NCBI GenBank assembly: GCA_947575805.1
Contig: CANPOY010000032.1
Location: forward strand, 1 to 35,268
Origin: an uncultured Lachnospiraceae bacterium
GTDB taxonomy: Bacteria > Bacillota > Clostridia > Lachnospirales > Lachnospiraceae
Length of the DNA stretch: 35,268 nucleotides
Direction: 5' to 3'
Notes under the pieces: model-generated
What the model saw: the letters and a program-made list of their open reading frames with translations, nothing else
Database searches by the model: none
Told to the model about the DNA's origin: nothing
Made by a program: the position numbers and the translations under genes
Part shown: positions 15,856-23,358 of the stretch, in pieces
How the letters are laid out: each line of letters starts with the position of its first letter
Numbering within the stretch: position 1 is the first letter of the stretch

Positions 15856-16569
15856 TTATTTGAAAAAGTATTTCATAAACGCCTCATTTAACGGCCCGTA
15901 TGCACCGCGGCTGACCGGTATTACCTCCCCGTTTTCGAGAATACATTCTTCCCGGGTAATCTTGCTGACAAATTCAAGATTCACCACTGCCGACCGGTTT
16001 GCCTGCACAAACCTGACGGGATCCAGTTTCTCCAGCATCTCCTTCAGACTGGCCTTCCATTCATAAACCCTGTCCACCGTCCGCATCTTGAGATAATGTC
16101 CTTCCACCTGTATAAACAGAATCTCGCCTCTGGACAGCCGCAGATTCTCTCCCTGGTACTTCATGGTAAGGTAATCCTCCCTGCTGCTCCCGAGCTTCTC
16201 CATACATGCGTCCAAGGCTTTCATCAATTCCCCCTCCTGCACAGGCTTAATCAGGTATCTGACCGCGCCGATCTCATATCCCTCAAATACAAACTCGGAT
16301 TTCCCGGTCATAAACACGATCTGCACATTGCGGTCAAATTTTCTGATTTCATGGGCCAGCTCCATGCCGTTCATATCCTTCATGCAGACATCAAGAAAAA
16401 TAATATCAAATATATTCTGCCCGCCATACTTAAACAGATATTCCTCCGCGCTCTCAACATATGTCATCACCGGCCGGAAATTTTTGACATTCCCCCACGC
16501 TTCCACCATCTTCCCATAATAGTCATGCAGTTTAGCCTCATCCTCTACGATTGCCACTCTGACTAACAT
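15856..16569 (-). CDS. LytTR-family response regulator (AgrA-like)
   Basis: The 237-residue regulator has a receiver domain (VAIVEDE, phosphoacceptor Asp60 in IIFLDVCM, and IKPVQEGEL) and a C-terminal LytTR DNA-binding domain from about residue 130 (ILFIQVEGHYLKMRT, FVQANRSAVVNLEFV). LytTR proteins bind pairs of 9-bp direct repeats about 12 bp apart, usually just upstream of -35 elements. The repeats at 14966-15000 and 15101-15133 fit that geometry and make the ABC operon its likely target. The ATG at 16569 is chosen because GGAG lies 6 nt upstream; a TTG at 16575 is a poorer alternative. It forms a two-gene operon with the soluble kinase. Confidence 0.9.
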   Translation of the reverse strand: MLVRVAIVEDEAKLHDYYGKMVEAWGNVKNFRPVMTYVESAEEYLFKYGGQNIFDIIFLDVCMKDMNGMELAHEIRKFDRNVQIVFMTGKSEFVFEGYEIGAVRYLIKPVQEGELMKALDACMEKLGSSREDYLTMKYQGENLRLSRGEILFIQVEGHYLKMRTVDRVYEWKASLKEMLEKLDPVRFVQANRSAVVNLEFVSKITREECILENGEVIPVSRGAYGPLNEAFMKYFFK

Positions 16570-16603
16570 AAACAACTCCTTGCTTCTAAATGCTTTTGTA
16601 GAA

Positions 16604-16632
16604 AGTATAACGGCCTCCAGAAATCAGGAAAA
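16604..16632 (-). promoter_or_regulatory. Possible promoter of the LytTR-kinase operon
   Basis: TATACT (16604-16609) has a good -10 sequence, but the hexamer 17 bp upstream (TTTTCC, 16627-16632) is a poor -35. It lies in the last codons of a gene remnant. Activation by a regulator is possible. Confidence 0.35.
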
Positions 16633-16686
16633 GGGAAACGGCCCCTGACCCATCTCCTGCACCAGATACCCTCCATCATTGTCCGC
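16624..16686 (-). pseudogene. 3' remnant of a second GT-C-like membrane protein gene
   Basis: The minus strand reads GGYLVQEM, a short join, then GPFPFS and a stop. The intact gene at 17796-19511 ends GGMAYLVQEM, about 24 more residues, then GAFPFS and a stop. At DNA level a 19-nt stretch (ATCTCCTGCACCAGATAC preceded by C) and about 16 of 17 bases around the stop codon are shared. This is most simply the tail of a former duplicate with an internal deletion. Nothing convincing remains upstream, where vanZ now sits. Confidence 0.7.
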
Positions 16687-16768
16687 CGGTTGCCGCCTGC
16701 CCACTCCCCATACCGGATCTGCTCACGGTCGGCGGTCAGGCAGGACAGTCCACAACCTCCCCGTAAAG

Positions 16769-17368
16769 TCAAGTCTCTTCTTTTGTGTTACCGACTTTCG
16801 CATTTCCGACTTTCGTATTACCGACTTTCGTGCTGCCGGCTTTGAGCCACCTTACAAGACCGCCTGCTACCGCAAAGAACAGCCCGCCGATCAGGGCCCC
16901 CAACGTATTGGTTACAATGTCGTCAATCTGGAAATAGCCCCTGCCCGTCAGCAACTGCATTGTCTCGATCCCAAGGCTGGTCACCGCTCCCAGGAATGTA
17001 CACCGGAAAATCTTTCTTTTCCGGTTAAAATTCCAACAGTAAAGAAAGCCATAGGGAATGAACAGCAAGACATTCTCTATGACAAACGCATTGTTCCTGT
17101 CGTTGATACCCCAGGTGGAAAACAACCTCAGATCCAACACACCCGACCTGCTGCCGCTCTCTCTTGACAGAAAGGTGATCGCCAGCATCACGGTCATGTA
17201 AACGCAAAACATCGTGACCGGCACCCACTTCGCCGGCGGCTTCTGCTTCTTTTTGCTTCTGAGATTTACAAGCCATACATCGATCACGGCAACAGGAAGT
17301 CCCACCGCCAGACCATAGGGCAGGTATCCCAAAGCCTGCGACATATCCTCATATATAAACTTTATCAT
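16769..17368 (-). CDS. VanZ-family membrane protein
   Basis: The 199-residue protein has four to five hydrophobic helices and the VanZ-family core: FLSRESGSR, NVLLFIPYGFLYCW, GIETMQLLTGRGYFQIDDIV and NTLGALIGG. VanZ-like proteins occur widely in Firmicutes. One confers low-level teicoplanin resistance, but most have no assigned function. The ATG at 17368 has GGAG 5 nt upstream; the longer open frame to 17446 is not VanZ-like. The C-terminus carries a short tail with a repeated KVGNT-type pentapeptide, encoded by a 15-bp tandem repeat. It follows the small gene 17382-17684 by 13 bp and probably shares its promoter at 17749-17777. Confidence 0.85.
   Translation of the reverse strand: MIKFIYEDMSQALGYLPYGLAVGLPVAVIDVWLVNLRSKKKQKPPAKWVPVTMFCVYMTVMLAITFLSRESGSRSGVLDLRLFSTWGINDRNNAFVIENVLLFIPYGFLYCWNFNRKRKIFRCTFLGAVTSLGIETMQLLTGRGYFQIDDIVTNTLGALIGGLFFAVAGGLVRWLKAGSTKVGNTKVGNAKVGNTKEET
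16786..16833 (-). repeat. 15-bp tandem repeat in the 3' end of vanZ
   Basis: CCGACTTTCG recurs at 16791, 16806 and 16821 on the plus strand with a strict 15-bp period. It encodes three KVGN(T/A)-like pentapeptides at the C-terminus of the VanZ protein. The in-frame period means copy number can change without a frameshift. Confidence 0.85.
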
Positions 17369-17381
17369 GAAAGCTCCTTCA

Positions 17382-17684
17382 TCAATAGCTGTCCCAATGT
17401 TCGCCTGCGTGCTCCCATTTATCCTTCTCCTCGAACAGCCTGTCATTCATCCATGCCACCGCGTCCGTGACACCGTCTTCATCAAACGAAAACTCCGCAC
17501 TTTCTTTTAATTCATCTGCCGTTGTAATAAAATTAAAAGGCTCCGGCCATACAGTACAGCGGAGCTTCTTTCCCTCCGCCTCTGCCGCCACGCCCTCCAG
17601 ACGAAAGCGCATTCCCTGATGGCAGCCCGTATATTCTGTCTTCTTTAAATATTCCATGGAAAGAATATCATTTCTGCTTATCAC
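17382..17684 (-). CDS. Conserved-looking small protein of unknown function
   Basis: This 100-residue soluble, acidic protein has no motif I can name. It starts at a GTG (17684) with AGAGG 6 nt upstream, reading MISRNDILSMEYLKKTEYTG, and ends with an aromatic-rich acidic tail (KWEHAGEHWDSY). No signal peptide or membrane segment is visible. The good ribosome site, the promoter at 17749-17777 and the 13-bp gap to vanZ support a real gene in an operon with vanZ. I recall similar short proteins from Lachnospiraceae annotated as hypothetical, but I cannot assign a role. Confidence 0.75.
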   Translation of the reverse strand: MISRNDILSMEYLKKTEYTGCHQGMRFRLEGVAAEAEGKKLRCTVWPEPFNFITTADELKESAEFSFDEDGVTDAVAWMNDRLFEEKDKWEHAGEHWDSY

Positions 17685-17748
17685 ATCTTACCTCTGCTTA
17701 ATACCACCGGCTAAACCCATTCATATACCATAAAATTCCTGTTCATTA

Positions 17749-17777
17749 AGTATATACCATCATTCTGTCCCTTTCAA
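17749..17777 (-). promoter_or_regulatory. Promoter of the small gene-vanZ operon, near-copy of 19532-19560
   Basis: TTGAAA (17772-17777) and TATACT (17749-17754) are 17 bp apart on the minus strand. The surrounding 45-50 bp, beginning ATTTAAGGATAAAATGGC, closely match the region before the GT-C-like gene, including GGATAAAAT upstream of the -35. Confidence 0.7.
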
Positions 17778-17795
17778 GCCATTTTATCCTTAAAT

Positions 17796-19511
17796 TCAGG
17801 AAAACGGAAACGCTCCCTCAAAATAGTAAACCTGATAGATCCCGCCGTGGGAGGCCGTCCATTGATCCGCCAGCCGTGGTTCCTGCTCCATCTCCTGCAC
17901 CAGATACGCCATGCCGCCGGAATTCTCCTGTCCGCCCTCTGCAATTACCAGAAAGTAAAATCCGGATGCCTTCCCCAGGTATTCCTCAAGCCGCTTCTGG
18001 GTTCCGGGAGTATTGGAAAACCATCCGCCTCCATATACCGCATTTGTGGGTTGGTATACATCCGTTTCAAAGACACTCCCCGTATAGTAAGTCATACTGT
18101 GGGCATCCAGCAAATACCGGTTCCCGGGCCTGCTGTCACAGTAATCCCGGATTTCCTCAAGCCCCTTCATTAGAATCTGCTGACTGCCGATGGTTTTCTT
18201 CACATACTGAATTTGTCCGTATCCGGCAGCAAGACACAGCATTCCCCAAATGCTGCATCCTGAAAGCAAAAGGGCCTTCTTGTATCCGACTGCCTCTGCC
18301 TCACCGAAACTCCGCCATACCAGAGCGATCAAAAAAATGATTTCACAGGCTGAAAGCGGCAGCGTCACCCGCAGAGGCAGTCTGCCCATCCATACCAGAT
18401 AAGCCCATACTGCCGTCCGGGCTCCCAGGATAAGCGCACCTCCCAGACAGCATCTCCACTTTCTGTTCAAAAGCATCCACAATACAAAAATCCCCCAGGC
18501 TGCCCCCGTCACATACTGTATATGCCATGGTACATCTGTCACAGAGACCTTGTATATGTCCTGAAGCAGGTGTCCAGACTCCGAAGGCCGGTCCTGGTGC
18601 TCCTCCATATAATCTTTCATCCTCTCGTCCATGGATCCGTCCATCTTCCAGTCCAGAATCATATAGGAACGATAGGCCTCATACTTTTCCTTGCTGACCC
18701 CGTACTCCTCCAGGATGGGCCGGATCCTCTCATAGTCCGGTGTCCCGTAATAGTCAAATAAAAGGACCCTGGTGTCATTGAACTGCCTGTATCTGTCCCA
18801 TTCCTTTCCGTGATAGCCTGCCAGGCTTCCTATGCCGCCTATGCACAGTATCAGTATCAGCAGTGCCGACACTTTCAGAAGCTCCCGCCATCCTTTCTTC
18901 TGCCACAGCCTTTCCGGCATGGCCGCGGCAACGGCCGCCATACCCAACGGCTGCACCATCAGCATAGCCTCCCATCGCAGCAGGTACGCCAACAGCTCAA
19001 GCACGAAAAACCAGATCAGGCCCGTCCGCATGTTCCGCCGCAGCAGCAGACAGACATAACCTCCCACTGCCAGAAAGGCTGCCGTAGAAGTAAACTCCAC
19101 TAATCCCATACAATAATAAAAAGCAGCAAAAAGCCCTGCCAGCGCCGCTGTCACCGGCGCATAATAAAGCTTTCTGCTGCATCGGGTATAAGCGCTGTCC
19201 AGCATCACTCCCCAGCACAGCGTCATAAAGAACACCAGCATTCCTCCGTACCACGGTATTTTCACGGTAATGCGGTACAGCAATGCCAAAGGCAGAGTCA
19301 ACAGATAATTTACATGAATCACATGGGCATCCGGCCTCCCCGTGATCACCCCTGAAAGAATCGCCGTAATATATACGTCGTCATTGGTCTCGAAATGGAT
19401 TCCCGTCCTGCACCACACAAAGGCCATCAGCACCGCAGACACCGCTGCCGCCAGACAGACCCTGAATATTCTCTGTTTCCCCGGCATCTCATCAAAAGTA
19501 CCAGCCGCCAT
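17796..19511 (-). CDS. GT-C-like polytopic membrane protein
   Basis: The 571-residue membrane protein has about ten hydrophobic helices and a C-terminal soluble part of about 130 residues. After the first helix comes ETNDDVY (residues 41-47); an acidic pair in the first extracytoplasmic loop is typical of GT-C glycosyltransferases that use polyprenyl-linked sugars. I infer that class from the motif and topology only; the donor and acceptor are unknown, and no glycan cluster is adjacent. The ATG at 19511 has GGGAGG 6 nt upstream. It has its own promoter (19532-19560) just after sigE. A remnant of a second copy lies at 16624-16686, so this gene seems to have been duplicated in the past. Confidence 0.7.
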   Translation of the reverse strand: MAAGTFDEMPGKQRIFRVCLAAAVSAVLMAFVWCRTGIHFETNDDVYITAILSGVITGRPDAHVIHVNYLLTLPLALLYRITVKIPWYGGMLVFFMTLCWGVMLDSAYTRCSRKLYYAPVTAALAGLFAAFYYCMGLVEFTSTAAFLAVGGYVCLLLRRNMRTGLIWFFVLELLAYLLRWEAMLMVQPLGMAAVAAAMPERLWQKKGWRELLKVSALLILILCIGGIGSLAGYHGKEWDRYRQFNDTRVLLFDYYGTPDYERIRPILEEYGVSKEKYEAYRSYMILDWKMDGSMDERMKDYMEEHQDRPSESGHLLQDIYKVSVTDVPWHIQYVTGAAWGIFVLWMLLNRKWRCCLGGALILGARTAVWAYLVWMGRLPLRVTLPLSACEIIFLIALVWRSFGEAEAVGYKKALLLSGCSIWGMLCLAAGYGQIQYVKKTIGSQQILMKGLEEIRDYCDSRPGNRYLLDAHSMTYYTGSVFETDVYQPTNAVYGGGWFSNTPGTQKRLEEYLGKASGFYFLVIAEGGQENSGGMAYLVQEMEQEPRLADQWTASHGGIYQVYYFEGAFPFS

Positions 19512-19531
19512 CCTGATCCTCCCTGTAAAAG

Positions 19532-19560
19532 GTCATATATTCTCATACTGCCCTTTTCAA
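19532..19560 (-). promoter_or_regulatory. Promoter of the GT-C-like gene
   Basis: TTGAAA (19555-19560) and TATGAC (19532-19537) are 17 bp apart on the minus strand, directly after the sigE stop. The region from the sigE stop codon onward (ATTTAATGGATAAAATACC) is nearly repeated at 17749-17796. Confidence 0.6.
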
Positions 19561-19573
19561 GGTATTTTATCCA

Positions 19574-20323
19574 TTAAATGTGCATACTCATCTCCTTTTT
19601 CAGCTGGCGCATGATTTTTTTCTCCAGTCTGGATATGTACGACTGGGAAATACCCAGCAGAGAGGCCACCTCCTTCTGTGTCATCTCCTGCCCCTCCCTG
19701 TTCCCCAGGCCGAATCTGAGATTGATGATCATCTTCTCCCGCTCCGACAGCTTGCTGATGGCCCCCAGCAGCAGCTTGCGCTCCACTTCGCTTTCCAGGT
19801 CACGGTAAATCACATCCTCATCCGTCCCCAGAATATCCGACAGCAGCAGCTCGTTTCCGTCCCAATCCACATTCAGCGGTTCATCCAGGGACACCTCCTG
19901 CCTGACTCTGCTGTTGCGTCGCAGATACATTAGTATCTCATTTTCAATACATCTGGAAGCATACGTAGCCAGCTTAATATTCCGTTCCGGGTTGAAGGTA
20001 TTGATGGACTTTATCAGCCCTATGGTGCCGATGGAAATCAAATCCTCCACTCCCACTCCGGTATTGTCAAATTTCTTGGCGATATAGACCACCAGGCGCA
20101 GATTATGCTCGATCAGGGTTGCCTTTGCCTCAGCGTCCTCCTCTGTTCCCAGATCGCTGATCACCCTGCTCTCCTGCTCCACCTCCAGCGGCGGAGGAAG
20201 CACCTCCGCCCCGCCTATGTAATGGATCTCATTCTTCCTGCCAAACAGAGGATTTTCTCTCCGTATCATCTTAAATTTCATTCTTCCCGGTATTGCCACC
20301 TTTAATATCATATTTCCTCTCAT
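19574..20323 (-). CDS. sigE: Mother-cell sigma factor SigE (pro-form)
   Basis: The 249-residue sigma-70 family protein drives early mother-cell transcription in sporulation. The mature part begins around [13 protein letters not shown], the signature of SigE, and continues with region 2 ([60 protein letters not shown]) and region 4 ([20 protein letters not shown]). The preceding 34 or so basic and hydrophobic residues are the pro-sequence removed by SpoIIGA. Start choice is uncertain: ATGs at 20323, 20311 and 20281 are in frame, and the first two have weak ribosome sites. All overlap the end of spoIIGA, so translation is coupled. sigG does not follow it, unlike in Bacillus. Confidence 0.95.
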   Translation of the reverse strand: MRGNMILKVAIPGRMKFKMIRRENPLFGRKNEIHYIGGAEVLPPPLEVEQESRVISDLGTEEDAEAKATLIEHNLRLVVYIAKKFDNTGVGVEDLISIGTIGLIKSINTFNPERNIKLATYASRCIENEILMYLRRNSRVRQEVSLDEPLNVDWDGNELLLSDILGTDEDVIYRDLESEVERKLLLGAISKLSEREKMIINLRFGLGNREGQEMTQKEVASLLGISQSYISRLEKKIMRQLKKEMSMHI

Positions 20324-21158
20324 TCTGCCCTTTCCCGGGCCTCCCCCTTTTTGCTTCCGTCAAAAGCCGGGGATTCATAATCATTTTTATGGATTCCGCC
20401 TCCGGCACATCCGCTGCCGAGATCGTTTCCGGACTTACCGCAACATAAATATCATGAAATAACTTCCGCACTCCGTCTATTTCCACACACAGCTCCGGCA
20501 GGAGATACCCTTCGAGAATACCTTTTCTTTTCCCGATGCTGTGGTAAGGAATCGCACGGTACAGCTGCCCGCCGCTCTCCCACAGGCTGCGGAACACTTC
20601 CTCGTCCACCACGCACACCGGCTTCCCGCTGATTGGCTCCACCAGGCCGTTTCCCGAATCGATCAGTGCAGATACCGTAACCTTTTTTTCTCCCTTCACC
20701 AGTGTAGCCCGGCAAAATCCGCTCTCCGTCCTTGACTCCCAGGGAAATCTCCCCAGAAACAGGAAGAAAATCCCTCCCAGCCCAAGCACTCCGAAAATGC
20801 CCGTCAGTGCTCCTTCCCTGACAGGAAAGCTGCGCAACAGGAAAATCAACGCCCCGCCCATGCAGAAAGAATATACAAGCATCTTTTCCAGGAGCTTGAG
20901 AAGACTTCTTAACCCCCTGACAGAAAAGGCCACAGGCAGCATTCCCACCGATCCTGCCGCTCCCAAAAGCAGCTTGAGCGCCACGGGGAGGTTCAGAATG
21001 AACATCAGCAGATAAATTCCTCCTCCCAGTGCCGCCCCCGTCAGCAGCCGTCCCCGCTTTGCGGTTTGAAACGTGCTTCGGTCCACAAGCATCAGTATAT
21101 AGAGGTTCATAACAAAGTTGACTAGAAACAAGCTGTCTACATATAACTCATAACCCAT
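20271..21158 (-). CDS. spoIIGA: Sporulation sigma-E processing peptidase SpoIIGA
   Basis: The 295-residue protein is the membrane aspartic protease that converts pro-SigE to active SigE after septation. Five or so N-terminal helices (starting [17 protein letters not shown]) anchor it in the septal membrane. The C-terminal half carries the retropepsin-like active site [12 protein letters not shown] (Asp167) followed by SGKPV. Length is close to the Bacillus protein (about 310). I chose the ATG at 21158 because AAAAGG lies 9 nt upstream; earlier ATGs at 21176, 21167 and 21164 overlap or sit too near that site. Its promoter closely resembles the Spo0A-dependent spoIIG promoter. It overlaps sigE by about 50 nt. 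Confidence 0.95.
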   Translation of the reverse strand: MGYELYVDSLFLVNFVMNLYILMLVDRSTFQTAKRGRLLTGAALGGGIYLLMFILNLPVALKLLLGAAGSVGMLPVAFSVRGLRSLLKLLEKMLVYSFCMGGALIFLLRSFPVREGALTGIFGVLGLGGIFFLFLGRFPWESRTESGFCRATLVKGEKKVTVSALIDSGNGLVEPISGKPVCVVDEEVFRSLWESGGQLYRAIPYHSIGKRKGILEGYLLPELCVEIDGVRKLFHDIYVAVSPETISAADVPEAESIKMIMNPRLLTEAKRGRPGKGQNERKYDIKGGNTGKNEI

Positions 21159-21180
21159 CGGCATCATCCTTTTCATAATG

Positions 21181-21213
21181 ATTATAAAGGGATGTCTGTA
21201 TGGAATTTGTCAA
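21181..21213 (-). promoter_or_regulatory. spoIIG-type promoter with 21-bp spacer
   Basis: On the minus strand a perfect TTGACA (21208-21213) and a perfect TATAAT (21181-21186) are separated by 21 bp instead of 17. The Bacillus spoIIG promoter is known for the same oddity (22 bp), which makes it depend on Spo0A~P. The spacing, the position before spoIIGA and the flanking 0A boxes together make this assignment strong. Confidence 0.85.
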
Positions 21214-21214
21214 A
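21206..21214 (+). promoter_or_regulatory. Spo0A box overlapping the spoIIG -35
   Basis: TTTGTCAAA matches the 0A-box consensus TTTGTCRAA-like core and overlaps the TTGACA -35 element, as in the Bacillus spoIIG promoter. Confidence 0.65.
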
Positions 21215-21239
21215 ACCCCGTCAGGGAAGGATAATTTTA

Positions 21240-21248
21240 TTCGACAAA
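21240..21248 (-). promoter_or_regulatory. Upstream Spo0A box
   Basis: TTTGTCGAA on the minus strand is an exact match to the 0A-box consensus. Its centre is about 33 bp upstream of the -35 centre. It overlaps the T run of the ftsZ terminator, so ftsZ termination and spoIIG activation share sequence. Confidence 0.7.
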
Positions 21249-21278
21249 AAACCGCGCAGCTTTTCGCTGCGCGGTTTT
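21248..21278 (-). terminator. ftsZ terminator
   Basis: AAAACCGCGCAGC and GCTGCGCGGTTTT form a 13-bp stem with a 5-nt loop. On the minus strand six T follow. It separates ftsZ from the spoIIG operon. Confidence 0.9.
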
Positions 21279-21293
21279 ATATCTTATCATATC

Positions 21294-22490
21294 TTATTTT
21301 CTCTGCAGGAAATCCGGTATTTTCAGGCTCTTCTCCTCCACGGAGCTTCTGATGTCTACCGGCTTCTGGATGCCCTGTACCGGTCTCGGCACAGGCTGCC
21401 CTCCGGGCTGCTGGATACCTGGCGCTCCCGCTCCAGGCTGTATGTTCATGCCCTTGAGAGAATTTGGCATAAGGTGCGAGGTAGGCTGTCTGTAAGCCGT
21501 TCCTGCCCCCAATCTGGGCTGTAAGGCCGAATTTGCCGACATATCCTCCAGACCCGTTGCAATAACCGTAATGGTACAGCTGTCGGACTTGGCGGCATCA
21601 TACATTGCACCGAAGATAATATTGACTTCCTCGCCTGCCAGATTCTGGACATAGCTTGCCGCATCATTGGCGTCAGCCAGCGTAATGTCGCCGGAAACAT
21701 TGATAATCACGTGGCTTGCGCCGGTTATGGTGGTCTCCAGCAACGGGCTTTCCACTGCCATCTTGACCGCTTCCAGCGCCTTGTCGTCACCCTTGCCGTC
21801 ACCGATCCCAATATGAGCGATGCCCTTGTCTTTCATAACCGTCTGCACATCCGCGAAATCAAGATTGATGACGGCAGGCACGTTGATCAGATCCGTAATG
21901 CCCTGTACTGCCTGCTGCAGCACCTCATCCGCCTTTTTAAGCGCTTCCGGCATGGTAGTACGCCTGTCCACAATTTCCAGAAGCTTATCATTGGGAATGA
22001 CAATCAGCGTATCCACCTGCTCTTTAATATGTTCAATGCCGCTTAACGCGTTGACCATACGTGCCTTCGCCTCAAAACGAAAGGGCTTTGTCACCACGCC
22101 AACGGTAAGAATTCCCATTTCCTTTGCCAGCCTGGCCACCACAGGAGCTGCACCTGTGCCGGTGCCGCCGCCCATGCCGCAGGTAACGAATACCATATCC
22201 GCCCCTTTAAGTGCCGTGGAAATCTCCTCTGCGCTCTCCTCCGCAGCCTTTTCGCCGATCTCCGGCTTGGCCCCGGCCCCAAGTCCCTTGGTAAGCTTTT
22301 CCCCGATCTGCAGAAGCTTCGGCGCTTTGCAAAGCTGCAAAGCCTGCTTATCGGTATTGACACCGATAAAGTCCACCCCGTCTATCTGTTCTTCAATCAT
22401 TCTATTCACAGCATTATTACCTGCGCCACCGACACCGACAACAATTATCTTGGCCGCAGATTCAGCGTCATTCGTCTTAATCTCAAGCAA
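21294..22490 (-). CDS. ftsZ: Cell division GTPase FtsZ
   Basis: The 398-residue tubulin homologue forms the Z ring that recruits the divisome at midcell and, in sporulation, at the pole. The nucleotide-binding motif [13 protein letters not shown] lies near residue 19, and the tubulin signature [10 protein letters not shown] at 107-116. The T7-loop region [11 protein letters not shown] is present. A variable linker rich in Gly, Pro and Gln follows, and the C-terminal conserved peptide KIPDFLQRK binds partners such as FtsA or SepF. The start is a TTG at 22490, with AGGAGG 8 nt upstream; this gives the family-typical N-terminus. The gene has its own promoter (22541-22569) and terminator. ftsA is not adjacent. 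Confidence 0.98.
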   Translation of the reverse strand: MLEIKTNDAESAAKIIVVGVGGAGNNAVNRMIEEQIDGVDFIGVNTDKQALQLCKAPKLLQIGEKLTKGLGAGAKPEIGEKAAEESAEEISTALKGADMVFVTCGMGGGTGTGAAPVVARLAKEMGILTVGVVTKPFRFEAKARMVNALSGIEHIKEQVDTLIVIPNDKLLEIVDRRTTMPEALKKADEVLQQAVQGITDLINVPAVINLDFADVQTVMKDKGIAHIGIGDGKGDDKALEAVKMAVESPLLETTITGASHVIINVSGDITLADANDAASYVQNLAGEEVNIIFGAMYDAAKSDSCTITVIATGLEDMSANSALQPRLGAGTAYRQPTSHLMPNSLKGMNIQPGAGAPGIQQPGGQPVPRPVQGIQKPVDIRSSVEEKSLKIPDFLQRK

Positions 22491-22540
22491 AGGTATCTCC
22501 TCCTTTTAACATATTCACATCATCTTAACTCATATAGACT

Positions 22541-22569
22541 ATCATATAATTATTTCTTCAATTTAGCAA
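22541..22569 (-). promoter_or_regulatory. Promoter of ftsZ
   Basis: TTGCTA (22564-22569) and TATGAT (22541-22546) are 17 bp apart on the minus strand in the 139-bp gap between divIB and ftsZ. It would allow ftsZ expression apart from the dcw operon. Confidence 0.65.
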
Positions 22570-22629
22570 CCATTTTCTGAAAAAGTTTCTGCCCGTTGGA
22601 AATTCTTACCGCCGCAATTTCCGCTGTCC

Positions 22630-23358
22630 TCAATCCGGTTTAAAAACATACCGACCACCGCTTTCCGCATAGGTCTGCATCTGAAGTGTGCCGCTCTGGT
22701 CCGCCAGTTTCGGCAACAGCTCCGGGAGCAGCATGATCTTGTCGTCGAGGGTATTCACATCATTTCCCAAGGCTACCTTCACATTGCCGAAGCTGACCGT
22801 GATTTCACCGCCTTCCTTAAAGTAAAGCTTGTCCGCCTTCAGCTCATACTTGTTCAGAAGTCTTGTGATGCTCAGAATACTGTTGAACACATTTCTGTCC
22901 TCCACCGGAAGCTCCTGTCCCACTATCATATAATCGAAGTCCAGCCCAATGATCTCAGGCACGCCTGCGGTCCGCATGCCTGAGCTTTCCACCACATAAC
23001 CGTCCTTATCAAAATACATATAGGTGTCCATGAACCTCACATATCCTGTCAACGCCTTTTCGTAAACAATGATCTTGATGGTATCCGGCGCCGGCACCTT
23101 CACATCCATCACATCCACAAAGGGCACGTTTTGCACGCCCTTATTCCGGTATTTCAGAGAGAGATACAGGGAATTATTGCCAAGGGGACCGTCCATGACG
23201 ATCTCCTTGATCTCGTCCTCCGTGTAATGCACGTTTCCCTCCACATACACCTGCCGCACCGTGTATGTGGTCATAATATAATATCCGACCCCTGCTGCCG
23301 CTGCCGCCAGAATAACGAGCACCAGTATGCTGATAATCACATTCTTCCTTTTAAACAC
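22630..23358 (-). CDS. divIB: Division protein DivIB/FtsQ
   Basis: The 242-residue bitopic membrane protein has a short basic N-terminus, one transmembrane helix (about residues 7-28) and an extracytoplasmic POTRA domain beginning YTVRQVYVEGNVHYTEDEI, followed by the beta domain typical of FtsQ/DivIB. It forms a complex with FtsL and DivIC that activates septal FtsW and PBP. The start is a GTG at 23358 with GAGG 7 nt upstream, overlapping the murA stop by 8 nt, so the two genes are coupled. A very weak conserved tail is normal for the family. Confidence 0.92.
   Translation of the reverse strand: MFKRKNVIISILVLVILAAAAAGVGYYIMTTYTVRQVYVEGNVHYTEDEIKEIVMDGPLGNNSLYLSLKYRNKGVQNVPFVDVMDVKVPAPDTIKIIVYEKALTGYVRFMDTYMYFDKDGYVVESSGMRTAGVPEIIGLDFDYMIVGQELPVEDRNVFNSILSITRLLNKYELKADKLYFKEGGEITVSFGNVKVALGNDVNTLDDKIMLLPELLPKLADQSGTLQMQTYAESGGRYVFKPD

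Noticed and set aside
9990..19511. Integrated mobile element
   Set aside because: No integrase, transposase, terminal repeats or attachment-site duplication seen; the gene-order break could equally come from rearrangement.
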